Shown here one piece after another: positions 52,971 through 61,189 of a stretch of 61,272 bases of DNA; position 1 is the stretch's first letter, and each line of letters opens with the position of its first letter. Made by a program: the position numbers and the translations under genes. Source of the stretch: Desulfovibrio oxyclinae DSM 11498 (lineage in GTDB: Bacteria > Desulfobacterota > Desulfovibrionia > Desulfovibrionales > Desulfovibrionaceae). The stretch is from NCBI RefSeq assembly GCF_000375485.1, contig NZ_AQXE01000014.1, positions 19,197-80,468 on the forward strand, written 5' to 3'. A model generated the notes under the pieces. The model was not told the DNA's origin, searched no databases, and worked only from the letters and a program-made list of their open reading frames with translations.

Positions 52971-54625
52971 GGCTGATGGCCGACTTCCCCGGCGCTGTTG
53001 AGCAGCTCCTCGGTATCCACCACGAGCGCGTCGGATTCTCCCATCATGCCGAAGCCGAGGATGGGCAGGTGGAAGACTTCCTCCACGGGAACCGTAAAGC
53101 GCGTGATGACCACCTGCTGCTGCTTGAGCACTTCGTCCACGAGGATGGCGGCCTTGTATTCTCCCACGCGCACCACCACGCACTGGGCCTTCTCGATGTC
53201 ATCCACCTTGGGCTTGATGTCCAGAAAATCGCCGAGGCGCAGCAGGGAGTGCACTTCGCCGCGCACGTCCACGGTCTCGCGACCGTCGGGCAGTTCGACC
53301 ACTTCCTGCTTGGTGGGGACGTAAATCTCCATCACGTCGCGACTGGGGATGATGAAAATATCGTCGCCGAGCCGGGTGATAATGGCGTCCACGATGCCTT
53401 CGTTGGCCGAGCGGTCCAGCGGGATGACGATGGTGAAGGTCGCCCCCTTGCCCAGCACGCTGTCGATGCGGATGTCGCCGTCGAGGCCCACGCGGATGGC
53501 GTTGACCACGGCATCCATGCCCACGCCGCGGCCGGAAACGTCCGTGACCTGCGCCGCGGTGCTGAAGCCGGACTCCAGCACGAACTGGAGGATTTCCTTG
53601 TCGGAATAATCCCTGTCCGGATCGGCGATGCCCTTTTCAATCGCCTTGGCGTGAATGCGTTCGGGGTCGAGCCCCTTGCCGTCGTCACGAACCTCGATGA
53701 AGGCTTCCTCGCCTTTTCGCCACGCGGAGAGCGTCACCGAACCCGTCTCGGGTTTGCCGGTAGCCGCGCGCTCTTCGGGGTTTTCAAGACCGTGGTCCAC
53801 CGCGTTGCGCAGCAGGTGCACCAGCGGCTCGTTGAGGCTTTCCACGATGGTTTTGTCCAGCGCAAGTTCTTCGCCTTTGATGACAAATTCGAGCTTTTTC
53901 CCGATCTTCTGGGAGAGGCTCTTCACCAACCGGTGCATGGGCATGAAAATCTGCTTGAGGGGCACGAGGCGGATGGCGTCAACCTCGTTCTGGAGCTTGT
54001 TGATGACCGTGTCCAGCTCGCGAAGACTGGCCGAAGTCTTCTGGGCGTTCTTGCCACTGCTCTGGGCTATGACAGCGTAGGTGACCATGAGCTTGCCCAC
54101 GTGTTCTATGACGCGGTCAAGGCGGTCGGTGGCGACTCGGATGGAAGAGATGGCCTGCGGCTGCGCCTGTTTTTCCTCCTTGGACTGCGAGGGCGGCTGA
54201 GGCTTACGGGTGGCAGGCTGCTCATCAGGCGCAGCTTCGTTGTCGGGGGCGACTTCCTCACCGCTCATGGCAGCGACGGCAGCGGCTTCGGCCTCGGCTT
54301 CCGCCTGACTGGCTTCTGCCTGAGCCTCGGCGATTTCCTCTTCGCTCTTGGTTTCCACGGCTCCGAGGTCGAGAATGCCCGCAAGGGACATGAGAAATTT
54401 CTTCTGCGCTTCGGTAACGCCGAGCATGGCCGTGACGATTTCCTGCGAGACCGGCGTGATGCCGTCCGAGAGCATGTCGAGCAGGGCGATGACCTGCGCG
54501 GAGGACAGCTTCATGTGGCTCAGGCCCATCATGTCCATGGCCTCGACCACCTGAGCCTTGCCCTGTTCGGCGTCGAGGATGCGTTTCTCGAATTCCTCAA
54601 TGCATTCGCGGATGCCGTCGCGCAT
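52967..54625 (-). CDS. CheA-type histidine kinase lacking its own Hpt domain
   Basis: A 552-residue kinase. Residues 1-95 are helical and contain no HxxKG phosphotransfer motif. An Ala/Glu/Pro/Gln-rich linker follows (about 95-155). The P3 dimerisation domain (about 158-235), P4 ATPase (LVHLLRNAVDHGLE, RDDGKGLD, GRGVGMDAV, GKGATFTIVIP) and P5 CheW-like domain (about 405-545) are intact. In ordinary CheA the phosphorylated His sits in an N-terminal P1 domain; here that function appears to be in the separate Hpt-STAS gene 8 bases upstream. No cheW, cheB, cheR or receptor gene is near. Confidence 0.9.
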   Translation of the reverse strand: MRDGIRECIEEFEKRILDAEQGKAQVVEAMDMMGLSHMKLSSAQVIALLDMLSDGITPVSQEIVTAMLGVTEAQKKFLMSLAGILDLGAVETKSEEEIAEAQAEASQAEAEAEAAAVAAMSGEEVAPDNEAAPDEQPATRKPQPPSQSKEEKQAQPQAISSIRVATDRLDRVIEHVGKLMVTYAVIAQSSGKNAQKTSASLRELDTVINKLQNEVDAIRLVPLKQIFMPMHRLVKSLSQKIGKKLEFVIKGEELALDKTIVESLNEPLVHLLRNAVDHGLENPEERAATGKPETGSVTLSAWRKGEEAFIEVRDDGKGLDPERIHAKAIEKGIADPDRDYSDKEILQFVLESGFSTAAQVTDVSGRGVGMDAVVNAIRVGLDGDIRIDSVLGKGATFTIVIPLDRSANEGIVDAIITRLGDDIFIIPSRDVMEIYVPTKQEVVELPDGRETVDVRGEVHSLLRLGDFLDIKPKVDDIEKAQCVVVRVGEYKAAILVDEVLKQQQVVITRFTVPVEEVFHLPILGFGMMGESDALVVDTEELLNSAGEVGHQP

Positions 54626-54633
54626 TCGTTACC

Positions 54634-55377
54634 TCATTGGCGCTGTTCGCGCCCTTTGAAAAAAGCCTGCTCGTCCTCGAAGGCCGCGATGGTCCTGTCG
54701 AAGGCCCATGAGTAGAAGACGTCCTTGCAGGAGGCTGACAGGCAGCAGACGGAGATGTCGAAGATGCCCACCAGTTCGGCGATGGCCTCCCACGAGGAAG
54801 AATTGAAGGTCAGCACCTCGCTCATGTCCATGAGGACTGGCGTGCCTGCCCCGGCCTGAATGATGGCGCTGGTGATGGGTTTGCGGTGCGGTTCAAAGTG
54901 TACGCGCCGGTCTTTGATGTGAATGACGGTGACGCCGTCCTTTTCCTCCACCTCGACCCCGGCGGCTTCCGGTCCTGCGTCGCCTCCGCCGCCTTCCGTG
55001 GCCTCGCGGATGAGCCCCTGAATTCGTTGGGTCTCGCCCTCGTCCGGCTGGCCCGTGTCGCGCAGTTGCTCCAGCACCTGAAAAATCATGTTCACGGCCT
55101 CGGAGAGAACCGCGATGTTCGAAGGGTCCGCAGGGACTTCACCGGATTGGACCTTCTTCATGAAGTCTTCGACCTTGTGGGTGAACGATGATGCGTACTC
55201 GAACCCGGCCATGAAGCCGGTGACGCCCTTGATGGTGTGCAGGGGGCGCGAAAGGACCTCGATCCCATCCTGTGTCAGGCCGAAATCGAGCTGTTCAAGC
55301 CCCTCGACAACCTGAGGGTAGTACTTGTCGTTGACCTCCGAGAAGAACTCGTCGACCATTGCATCGTCTTCACTCAT
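54634..55377 (-). CDS. Hpt-STAS two-domain protein
   Basis: A 247-residue soluble protein. Residues 1-110 form a histidine phosphotransfer domain with H47 in RPLHTIKGVTGFMAG. After a Gly/Glu linker, residues about 140-240 look like a STAS-type domain (GVTVIHIKDRRVHF, GTPVLMDMSEVLTFNSSSWEAI, CCLSASCKDVFYSWAFD). It is most likely the phospho-acceptor for the P1-less CheA encoded next to it. The STAS part may bind a partner or hold an anti-sigma-type switch. It lies between the receiver gene (14 bases) and the kinase gene (8 bases). Confidence 0.82.
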   Translation of the reverse strand: MSEDDAMVDEFFSEVNDKYYPQVVEGLEQLDFGLTQDGIEVLSRPLHTIKGVTGFMAGFEYASSFTHKVEDFMKKVQSGEVPADPSNIAVLSEAVNMIFQVLEQLRDTGQPDEGETQRIQGLIREATEGGGGDAGPEAAGVEVEEKDGVTVIHIKDRRVHFEPHRKPITSAIIQAGAGTPVLMDMSEVLTFNSSSWEAIAELVGIFDISVCCLSASCKDVFYSWAFDRTIAAFEDEQAFFKGREQRQ

Positions 55378-55391
55378 GCCGATCTCCGCGG

Positions 55392-55784
55392 TTATTCCTT
55401 GAGCAGGCCCACTCGTTCGAGTTCCTTGAAGAGCTTTTCCTTGTCCACGGGCTTGACCAGATATCCCGAAGCCTGCCCTTCATGGAAGGATTTGAGAACG
55501 GTCTTGGGATCATCCAGCGCCGAGGTCATGATGACCTTGGAACGGGGGCCTTCCTGTTTGCTTTCCATGTCGCGAATGGCTGCAAGCGCTTCGATTCCGT
55601 CGATCTCCGGCATCATGATGTCCATGAGCACCAAGTTGTATGGGCGCTTTTCCTCCATGGCGAGTCGGACGGCTTCTATGGCTTCGCGGCCATTGACTAC
55701 TATGTCCACTTCAAAAAGTGACATAAGGAACGATTTCAAAACCTTGCGGCTAAGAAACTCGTCTTCGACTATCAATGCCCGCAT
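55392..55784 (-). CDS. Single-domain response regulator (CheY-like)
   Basis: A 130-residue receiver: LIVEDEFLS acidic pocket, acceptor Asp in LVLMDIMMPEIDG, switch Thr/Ser in VIMTSA, and Lys-Pro in YLVKPVD. It has no output domain. It is the first gene of the receiver/Hpt-STAS/CheA-like unit and is the probable phosphate target of it. Confidence 0.9.
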   Translation of the reverse strand: MRALIVEDEFLSRKVLKSFLMSLFEVDIVVNGREAIEAVRLAMEEKRPYNLVLMDIMMPEIDGIEALAAIRDMESKQEGPRSKVIMTSALDDPKTVLKSFHEGQASGYLVKPVDKEKLFKELERVGLLKE

Positions 55785-55919
55785 GCTTCCTCCGGTGGTT
55801 GGGCGATACTATCTTGGTCTTCGGGTATGATGTCCCGATGGTTAAAATAATGTCAATGACTTATTCTTTATAAATCTATTCTCTTGCCTGACGCGCCGGG
55901 ACGGGCTATTGAGCCGTCC

Positions 55920-56510
55920 ATGGTTCGCGAAATCACTGATACGAGAAAAAAGCGCGTGGACGAGGTGCTCGCCAGACGCCAGAAGGACCTGACCCTCGTC
56001 ATGGACAACATCTGGGATCCGCACAACGTTTCGGCCGTGTTGCGCAGCTGCGACGCGTTCGGCGTGAACCGGGTGCATCTTTACTACACCACCGCCAAAT
56101 GGCCAGAGCTGGGCAAGAAGAGTTCGGCCTCCGCCAAGAAATGGGTGGAGCGTGTGCGTCACGAGGACCACGCAGCCATGATCGGCGACATGCGCGAGCA
56201 GGGTTACCAGATCCTGCGCACCGGTTTTTCTCCTACCGCGCGCACGGTGATGGATTTCGACTACACCGGCCCCACGGCAGTGATTCTGAGCAACGAGCAC
56301 CGCGGCACCGCCCCGGAACTTGCAGAACTGGTGCCGGACGAGGTGTACATCCCCATGCAGGGGATGGTGCAGAGCTTCAACGTCTCCGTGGCTGCCGCCC
56401 TTATCCTTTATGAAGCGTTCACGCAGCGTAACGCCAAGGGCATGTACGACAGTCCTTCCTATTCCCCCGAGGAACTGGAGCGATTGCGCAGCGAGTGGTA
56501 CACCCGCTGA
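55920..56510 (+). CDS. trmH: tRNA (guanosine-2'-O-)-methyltransferase TrmH
   Basis: A 196-residue SPOUT-class methyltransferase for Gm18 of tRNA. Motif 1 is DNIWDPHNVSAVLRSCDAFGV, motif 2 is AVILSNEHRGTAPEL, motif 3 is YIPMQGMVQSFNVSVAAAL. Length and the N-terminal DEVLARRQKDLTLVM fit TrmH. The ATG at 55920 is preferred; a TTG at 55884 is possible, and neither has a clear binding site. Divergent from the receiver gene. Confidence 0.9.
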   Translation: MVREITDTRKKRVDEVLARRQKDLTLVMDNIWDPHNVSAVLRSCDAFGVNRVHLYYTTAKWPELGKKSSASAKKWVERVRHEDHAAMIGDMREQGYQILRTGFSPTARTVMDFDYTGPTAVILSNEHRGTAPELAELVPDEVYIPMQGMVQSFNVSVAAALILYEAFTQRNAKGMYDSPSYSPEELERLRSEWYTR

Positions 56511-56573
56511 GTTATCTATAATAGCATCCCGCGGGATAATCCCATTACTTTCGATGCAGGAAGGCGCATCCTC

Positions 56574-57200
56574 ATGAACAGCACGCCCGATCAACTTCAG
56601 GCTGTGGCCGACGCGCTGCGAAACGGCGGGGTTGCCGTGTACCCCACGGAAACCCTTTATGCCATCGGTTGTCGCGGGGACAGCGAGGAAGCCGTCCGGA
56701 ACGTATCCCGCCTCAAGGCGCGGCCGGAAGGAAAGCCGCTGCCGCTTCTGGTGGGAAGCATGGACGGTCTTGAAAAGGTCTGCGGCCCCGCGACCGATGT
56801 GGCGGCTAGGCTCATGAACACTTTCTGGCCCGGTCCGCTGTCCATCCTGGTTCCGGCCGGGGCACACCTCGCTTCCGGAGTCAGCGACGAACGCGGGCTG
56901 ACGTCGGTTCGCTGGACCGCTCATCCTGTAGCGGCTCGGTTGAGCGAGATGGTGGGAGCGCCGCTGGTGGCCACAAGCGCCAATCGCAGCGGTCAGCCCC
57001 CTGCGGCTCTGCCGGAAGAGTTGGACAAGGAGCTTCTGGCTGGAGCGGATGCATTCTACTCCGGACGACCTTACCCGTCCGGTGGCGCGCCTTCCACTGT
57101 GGTGGAAGTTCTGGATGACGGCTCGTTGCGGCTCGTGAGAGTCGGTGCCGTGTCCGGAAGGGCGCTCCTTCAAGAGGGGTTTGCCCTGGAAAGGGAATAG
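56574..57200 (+). CDS. tsaC: Threonylcarbamoyl-AMP synthase (Sua5/YrdC/TsaC family)
   Basis: A 208-residue protein of the tRNA t6A pathway that makes threonylcarbamoyl-AMP from threonine, bicarbonate and ATP. Motifs VYPTETLYAIGC, LKARPEGKPLPLLVG, FWPGPLSILVPA, SVRWTAHPVA and ATSANRSGQ are those of the family. Single-domain form without the Sua5 C-terminal extension. GGAAGG precedes the ATG. It lies 63 bases after trmH and 9 bases before the double-receiver kinase gene. Confidence 0.93.
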   Translation: MNSTPDQLQAVADALRNGGVAVYPTETLYAIGCRGDSEEAVRNVSRLKARPEGKPLPLLVGSMDGLEKVCGPATDVAARLMNTFWPGPLSILVPAGAHLASGVSDERGLTSVRWTAHPVAARLSEMVGAPLVATSANRSGQPPAALPEELDKELLAGADAFYSGRPYPSGGAPSTVVEVLDDGSLRLVRVGAVSGRALLQEGFALERE

Positions 57201-57209
57201 TTACCGTAC

Positions 57210-58697
57210 ATGCGGGAGTGCGCCGTGACCTGCAGCGAGAATCCGCCGATAATACTGGTAGTGGAAGACAGCAAGTCCATCCTTCAGGAGTTGCAGCGCA
57301 GGATTCCTGAAGAGCTCGGATTCACGGTGGAGGCGGCCGCCGATTTCGCTGGGGCCGAGCGGCTTGTGCAGGACAACCCCGAACGCTTTTATTGCGCAGT
57401 TCTCGACCTGAATCTCCCTGATGCGCCTGACGGTGAAATCGTCGATCTGGCACTCAATACGGGAATCCCTGCCGTCGTCTTTACTTCCGGCATGGATGAA
57501 CAACTGCGCCGGACGGTTCTGGATAAAGGCGTTGCCGACTACATTTTCAAGGACTCCAGAGCAGTCTGCAACCTTGTTCGCTCGCTTGGACGGCTGTGGG
57601 CCAATCGCGACTGCAAGGTGTTGGTCTGCGAGGATTCCCGTTCCATGCGCGAACACGTTTCGACCGTACTTCGCAGGCGGATGTTCCAGGTGCTGACAGC
57701 CGCGGACGGCAAGGAAGCGCTGGAAGTGCTGGAACGTGAACCCGGCGTGCGGGTGGTGGTCACGGATTTTGCCATGTCCGGCATGGACGGGCTCAGTCTC
57801 GTGCGAAAGGTCCGGGAGACCCGCAGCAACGAGCAAGTCGCGCTCATAGGTATTTCCTCCAACGATACCGGCCCGCTTTCCGTCTGGTTTCTCAAGGCCG
57901 GGGCCGACGATTTCCTTCGCAAGCCGTTCCTCACTGAAGAGATCATCTGCCGTGTCGAGCAGAACCTTGAGCGCCTTGAGCGGGTTGAAAAACTCAAGGA
58001 TGTGAACGAGTCCCGGCTTCGTTTCCTTGGTTTCGTGGCGCATGACCTGCGCAACCCCATCAACGGTATCAGAGGCTTTGCCAACCTTCTCAAGGGCGAG
58101 CTGACGGATATAGACGGCGAACAGCAGCAGGTGCTGGATATCATCGCCCAGTCCGCCGACAATATGTTGTTGCTGGTGGACGACCTGCTGGGCGTTTCCG
58201 CCATTCAGTCTGGCAAGCTGGAGTTGCGGCCCGCGGTCACGGACCTGCGATCCGTAGTGCGTGACAGGGTTACGGCCAACAAGCTCATGGCCAAGCGCAA
58301 AAGCATTGGGATTGATCAGGATCTCGAAGAACTTCCCCTTGTCTCTGTGGACGCCGCCCGCATCGGGCAGGTGCTGGACAACCTGCTGTCCAATGCCATC
58401 AAGTTTTCCATGCCGGGCACGACGATTTCCGTGAGGCTGGCCCGTTCGGAAGAGGATATTCTGCTTTCCGTTTGCGATCAGGGGCCCGGGATAGATCCGG
58501 AAGAGCAGGGAAGGCTTTTCCAAGATTATCACAAGGGCAAGGCCGCCCCGACCGGCGGCGAATCCAGCACGGGACTCGGGCTGTTTATCGTTCAGAGTGT
58601 CATCAAGGCACACGGCGGAAGCATCGATGTGGCGTCTGAAAAGGGGGCCGGGGCATGTTTTCATGTTCGGCTGCCGTTCACGCCTGTAGAGGAGTAG
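57210..58697 (+). CDS. Histidine kinase with two N-terminal receivers
   Basis: A 495-residue cytoplasmic protein. Receiver 1 (about 13-125) has LVVEDSKS, LDLNLPD, FTSG and a Lys (DYIFKD). Receiver 2 (about 134-255) has LVCEDSRS, VTDFAMSGMDG and FLRKPF. After a short coiled coil, the kinase core has the H-box FVAHDLRNPINGIRG, N-box NLLSNAIKF, DQGPGIDPEE and GLGLFIVQ. No sensor or membrane segment is present, so input probably comes through phosphorylation of the receivers. A GTG at 57225 with GGGAG upstream is an equally good start. It shares a transcript with tsaC. Confidence 0.9.
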   Translation: MRECAVTCSENPPIILVVEDSKSILQELQRRIPEELGFTVEAAADFAGAERLVQDNPERFYCAVLDLNLPDAPDGEIVDLALNTGIPAVVFTSGMDEQLRRTVLDKGVADYIFKDSRAVCNLVRSLGRLWANRDCKVLVCEDSRSMREHVSTVLRRRMFQVLTAADGKEALEVLEREPGVRVVVTDFAMSGMDGLSLVRKVRETRSNEQVALIGISSNDTGPLSVWFLKAGADDFLRKPFLTEEIICRVEQNLERLERVEKLKDVNESRLRFLGFVAHDLRNPINGIRGFANLLKGELTDIDGEQQQVLDIIAQSADNMLLLVDDLLGVSAIQSGKLELRPAVTDLRSVVRDRVTANKLMAKRKSIGIDQDLEELPLVSVDAARIGQVLDNLLSNAIKFSMPGTTISVRLARSEEDILLSVCDQGPGIDPEEQGRLFQDYHKGKAAPTGGESSTGLGLFIVQSVIKAHGGSIDVASEKGAGACFHVRLPFTPVEE

Positions 58698-58862
58698 AGT
58701 TTTTTGAACCCCGATGTGGCGGATATGGCCGTTTCTACGGAACCCTGTTCAATAATTTTTACTGGTAGCCCCCGTGGGTTACCCCGGGGTTGATGGCAGA
58801 CGGTTTGTTAACATCCTGATTTTGATGTGATAAATTTTTTTTGAAAGGGTTTGTGTCTGATT

Positions 58863-58878
58863 TGGCACGGCGGTTGCT
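58863..58878 (+). promoter_or_regulatory. Sigma-54 (RpoN) promoter
   Basis: TGGCACG-GCGG-TTGCT matches the -24/-12 consensus at every conserved base, with GG and GC separated by exactly 10 bases. Transcription would start near 58889. The upstream 60 bases are AT-rich, suitable for an activator-bent region. Confidence 0.78.
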
Positions 58879-58888
58879 CTAATCTTTT

Positions 58889-58954
58889 TACCTTCTTTCT
58901 TTTGCTAATGGTTTACGAAAACGGCTCTCCGGGACGGTCCCGGGGAGCTTTTTT
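58889..58954 (+). ncRNA. Candidate RpoN-driven small RNA, about 65 nt
   Basis: Between the sigma-54 promoter and an intrinsic terminator lies a short stretch with no good gene. The predicted RNA has a pyrimidine-rich single-stranded 5' part (TTTTTACCTTCTTTCTTTT) that could pair with purine-rich ribosome binding sites, followed by the terminator hairpin. The start is estimated from the promoter; no expression data are available. Confidence 0.45.
58924..58954 (+). terminator. Strong intrinsic terminator
   Basis: GCTCTCCGGG pairs with CCCGGGGAGC (ten base pairs, one G-U) around a 5-nt loop and is followed directly by TTTTTT. It lies about 46 bases after the sigma-54 promoter and 80 bases before the NUDIX gene start. 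Confidence 0.88.
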
Positions 58955-59035
58955 CGTTGCATGGGCTGGACAGGCGGAAGCCGGTCGGCAACAATCAAGT
59001 GTATTCTCATGAATCGGCAGCAAAAGGAGAGAGAC

Positions 59036-59506
59036 TTGAAGACCAAACCTTGTCCCGAATGTGGCGCTGACGTTCCCATCTACCGTAATCCCGTCCCCAC
59101 TGTGGATGTTGCTGTGCTCGTGCCCTCACAAGACAGAGGCGTGCCGGGCGTGGTGCTGGTGGAGCGGGCCAATCCGCCACATGGCTGGGCGCTGCCCGGC
59201 GGTTTCATCGATTACGGCGAGCCCTGCGAGGCGGCTGCCGTACGCGAACTGGAAGAAGAGACCGGCCTCAAAGCAACGCTGACAGGAATCCTCGGTGTCT
59301 ATTCCGATCCCTCCCGCGATCCGCGAATGCATACCATGAGCGTGGTCTATACCGCTGTGGCGGATCTGACCGATCTTCAGGCCGGAGACGATGCAGCCAA
59401 TGCGCGTGTCTTCCCGCTGGACAAACTGCCGGCTCTTGCCTTCGACCATCCTGAAATCCTTGCTGATCTGCGTGCAGTGCTGGACAAGGCCAATCCGGGC
59501 CGCTAA
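59036..59506 (+). CDS. NUDIX hydrolase
   Basis: A 156-residue pyrophosphohydrolase. The Nudix box is complete (GGFIDYGEPCEAAAVRELEE then ETGL). The N-terminus has a CPECG Cys pair, found in NUDIX proteins with a small zinc ribbon, though a second pair is not seen. The region after the box (YSDPSRDPRMHTMSVVY) suggests an ADP-ribose pyrophosphatase-like substrate, which is tentative. A TTG start at 59036 is chosen because AAAGGAG lies seven bases upstream; ATG at 59009 is the alternative. pdxA follows after 25 bases. Confidence 0.87.
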   Translation: MKTKPCPECGADVPIYRNPVPTVDVAVLVPSQDRGVPGVVLVERANPPHGWALPGGFIDYGEPCEAAAVRELEEETGLKATLTGILGVYSDPSRDPRMHTMSVVYTAVADLTDLQAGDDAANARVFPLDKLPALAFDHPEILADLRAVLDKANPGR

Positions 59507-59531
59507 TGTTTTTCGAAAGGATGGCCCAACC

Positions 59532-60530
59532 ATGGATGAAAAGACGCTCTGCATTACCCTTGGAGACCCCTGCGGCCTCGGCCCCGAGCTGGTGGTGCGG
59601 TATTTCGCCGACCCCCGTGAAGGGAAATACCTGCTCATCGGTCCGGTCGCAGCTCTAGAACGGGAGCTTGAGCGGGCTGGGAGTCCTTCGTTTTTCACCA
59701 AAATCAACGATCCCGATGAGCTGGATGGACTTCCTGGTGGAGTATATATTTTTGAACCGCCGGAGCTGTCGCGGCTGGGCTTCCCGGCAGGTTGCCAGAC
59801 CGTGGAGGGCGGGCTTGCAGCTGGTGTGAGTCTTGAGAAGGCCGTGGAGTTGCTTCGCAATGGGACCGTACATGGCTTGACGACCTGCCCGCTGAACAAG
59901 GCCATGCTGCAACAGGCCGGGTTCGAATTTCCCGGCCATACAGAATTTCTTGCAGAACGGCTCGGCGTGGGGCGCGAGGGCGTGTGCATGCATCTGTGCG
60001 GAGAAAACGAAGACGGCTCCAATGCGCTGCGGGTCAGCCTCGTGACGACGCATCCACCCCTCTCCGAAGTACCGCGACTCGTGACCCGCGAGCGCATCCG
60101 GCATTGTCTGAATCTCACCGCCGATTTTCTGAAACGCCTCGGCAAGAGCGGAACCATCGGCGTCTGCGGTCTCAATCCGCACGCAGGGGAGTCAGGCCGC
60201 ATCGGCCACGAAGATCAGGACACCGTCGAACCCGCTGTCGTCGAAGCAAGGCGCGCCGGAATCGACTGCGAAGGCCCTATCCCGGCGGACACGCTTTTCC
60301 ATTTCGCCGCAGCCGGACGCCATCACGCCGTGCTCGCCATGTATCACGATCAGGGCCTTGCTCCGCTGAAGCTCCTGCACTTCGGCAAAGCGGTCAATGT
60401 AACGCTCGGCCTGCCGTATCCGCGCACCTCGCCCGATCACGGAACCGGTTACGACCTCTGCGGAACCGGAACCGCCTGCGTACACAGCTTCGCCAAGGCC
60501 GTGGAACTCGCCCGGAAGATGATGGCCTAG
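59532..60530 (+). CDS. pdxA: 4-hydroxythreonine-4-phosphate dehydrogenase
   Basis: A 332-residue enzyme of pyridoxal phosphate synthesis (DXP-dependent route). The family motifs are present: ITLGDPCGLGPEL, TTCPLNKAMLQQAGFEFPGHTEFLA with a metal-site His, GLNPHAGESGRIG, GPIPADTLFHFA, AMYHDQGLAPLK and TSPDHGTGYD. The usual GDPAGIGPE is GDPCGLGPE here. ATG at 59532 with AAAGGA upstream. It sits between the NUDIX gene and gmhB. Confidence 0.94.
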   Translation: MDEKTLCITLGDPCGLGPELVVRYFADPREGKYLLIGPVAALERELERAGSPSFFTKINDPDELDGLPGGVYIFEPPELSRLGFPAGCQTVEGGLAAGVSLEKAVELLRNGTVHGLTTCPLNKAMLQQAGFEFPGHTEFLAERLGVGREGVCMHLCGENEDGSNALRVSLVTTHPPLSEVPRLVTRERIRHCLNLTADFLKRLGKSGTIGVCGLNPHAGESGRIGHEDQDTVEPAVVEARRAGIDCEGPIPADTLFHFAAAGRHHAVLAMYHDQGLAPLKLLHFGKAVNVTLGLPYPRTSPDHGTGYDLCGTGTACVHSFAKAVELARKMMA

Positions 60531-60579
60531 CCGATACAACCCACAACGACCCCACCGGATCCACTCCCAAGGAGGGCGC

Positions 60580-61116
60580 ATGAACAGGTACATCCTTCTC
60601 GATCGCGACGGCACCGTTATTCACGACAGGCATTATCTCAAGGACCCGGAAGAAGTGGAACTGCTGCCAGGTGCTGCCGAAGGTCTGCGCAAACTGCGCC
60701 GAATCGGATACCGGCTCGCCATCCTCACCAATCAGAGCGGCGTCGGCAGAGGCTATTACACCGAAGACGAGGTCCGAGCCTGCAACCGCAGACTCGAAGA
60801 GCTCCTGCGAAAGGAAGGCGTGGTCATAGACGCCACCCTGCACTGCCCCCACGCTCCGGAAGACAACTGCGACTGTCGCAAGCCCGCCCCCGGACTCATG
60901 TATCAGGCCGCGGAAGAGCTCGGCTTCGACCCGGAAAAAGCGTGGATGATAGGCGACAAATACGCCGACATCCGCCTCGGAGCCGACACCGGCGCAACCC
61001 CGGTCCTGGTACGAACAGGCAAGGGAGCAAAGGAAGAAGCCCGCTGCTCAGACCTTGCCCGATATGTCGTGGACAATCTCAAGGAAGCCGCCGACCGGAT
61101 AGCGGAGACCGACTGA
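60580..61116 (+). CDS. gmhB: D-glycero-D-manno-heptose-1,7-bisphosphate 7-phosphatase
   Basis: A 178-residue HAD-superfamily phosphatase for the ADP-heptose branch of lipopolysaccharide core synthesis. D8 and D10 (LLDRDGTV), the LTNQSGVGRGYY loop, zinc ligands C89, H91, C97 and C99 (CPHAPEDNCDC), and MIGDKYADIRLG are all typical. It follows pdxA by 49 bases, with AAGGAGG before the ATG. A histidinol phosphatase-type role is less likely because of the zinc loop and length. Confidence 0.92.
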   Translation: MNRYILLDRDGTVIHDRHYLKDPEEVELLPGAAEGLRKLRRIGYRLAILTNQSGVGRGYYTEDEVRACNRRLEELLRKEGVVIDATLHCPHAPEDNCDCRKPAPGLMYQAAEELGFDPEKAWMIGDKYADIRLGADTGATPVLVRTGKGAKEEARCSDLARYVVDNLKEAADRIAETD

Positions 61117-61157
61117 GTCGGTATGCCTCCGGCGGCTCTCCGAGGGCCCTCCGGGGG

Positions 61158-61189
61158 CTTAAGAACCCTTTTGCAAAAGGGTTCTTAAG
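61158..61189. terminator. Long perfect inverted repeat after gmhB
   Basis: CTTAAGAACCCTTTT and its exact complement form a 15-bp stem with a 2-nt loop. It is preceded by CTCCGGCGGCTCTCCGAGGGCCCTCCGG, the kind of sequence often found at gene ends in Desulfovibrio. No T-run follows the stem, but A-rich and T-rich arms could end transcription in either direction. Confidence 0.6.

Larger units (their letters stand above)
58698..59035. other. Intergenic region holding a sigma-54 unit
   Basis: A 338-base gap without a supported protein gene. An 8-bp hairpin (GGTAGCCC/GGGTTACC, 58764-58783) may mark the end of the kinase transcript. The AT-rich part (58800-58860) leads to a perfect sigma-54 promoter and then to a strong terminator, described separately. 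The NUDIX binding site AAAGGAG lies at 59023-59029. Confidence 0.7.

Noticed and set aside
52955..54715. 586-codon open frame on the plus strand opposite the CheA-like gene
   Set aside because: Composition is a mirror artefact; the kinase on the other strand has all core motifs.
57210..58697. Transfer of the double-receiver kinase from another genome
   Set aside because: Codon use and GC content look the same as the flanking tsaC and pdxA genes, and the gene is closely spaced after tsaC.
58908..59013. 34-codon frame between the sigma-54 promoter and the NUDIX gene
   Set aside because: No ribosome binding site (the upstream sequence is pyrimidine-rich), and the frame runs through a strong terminator.
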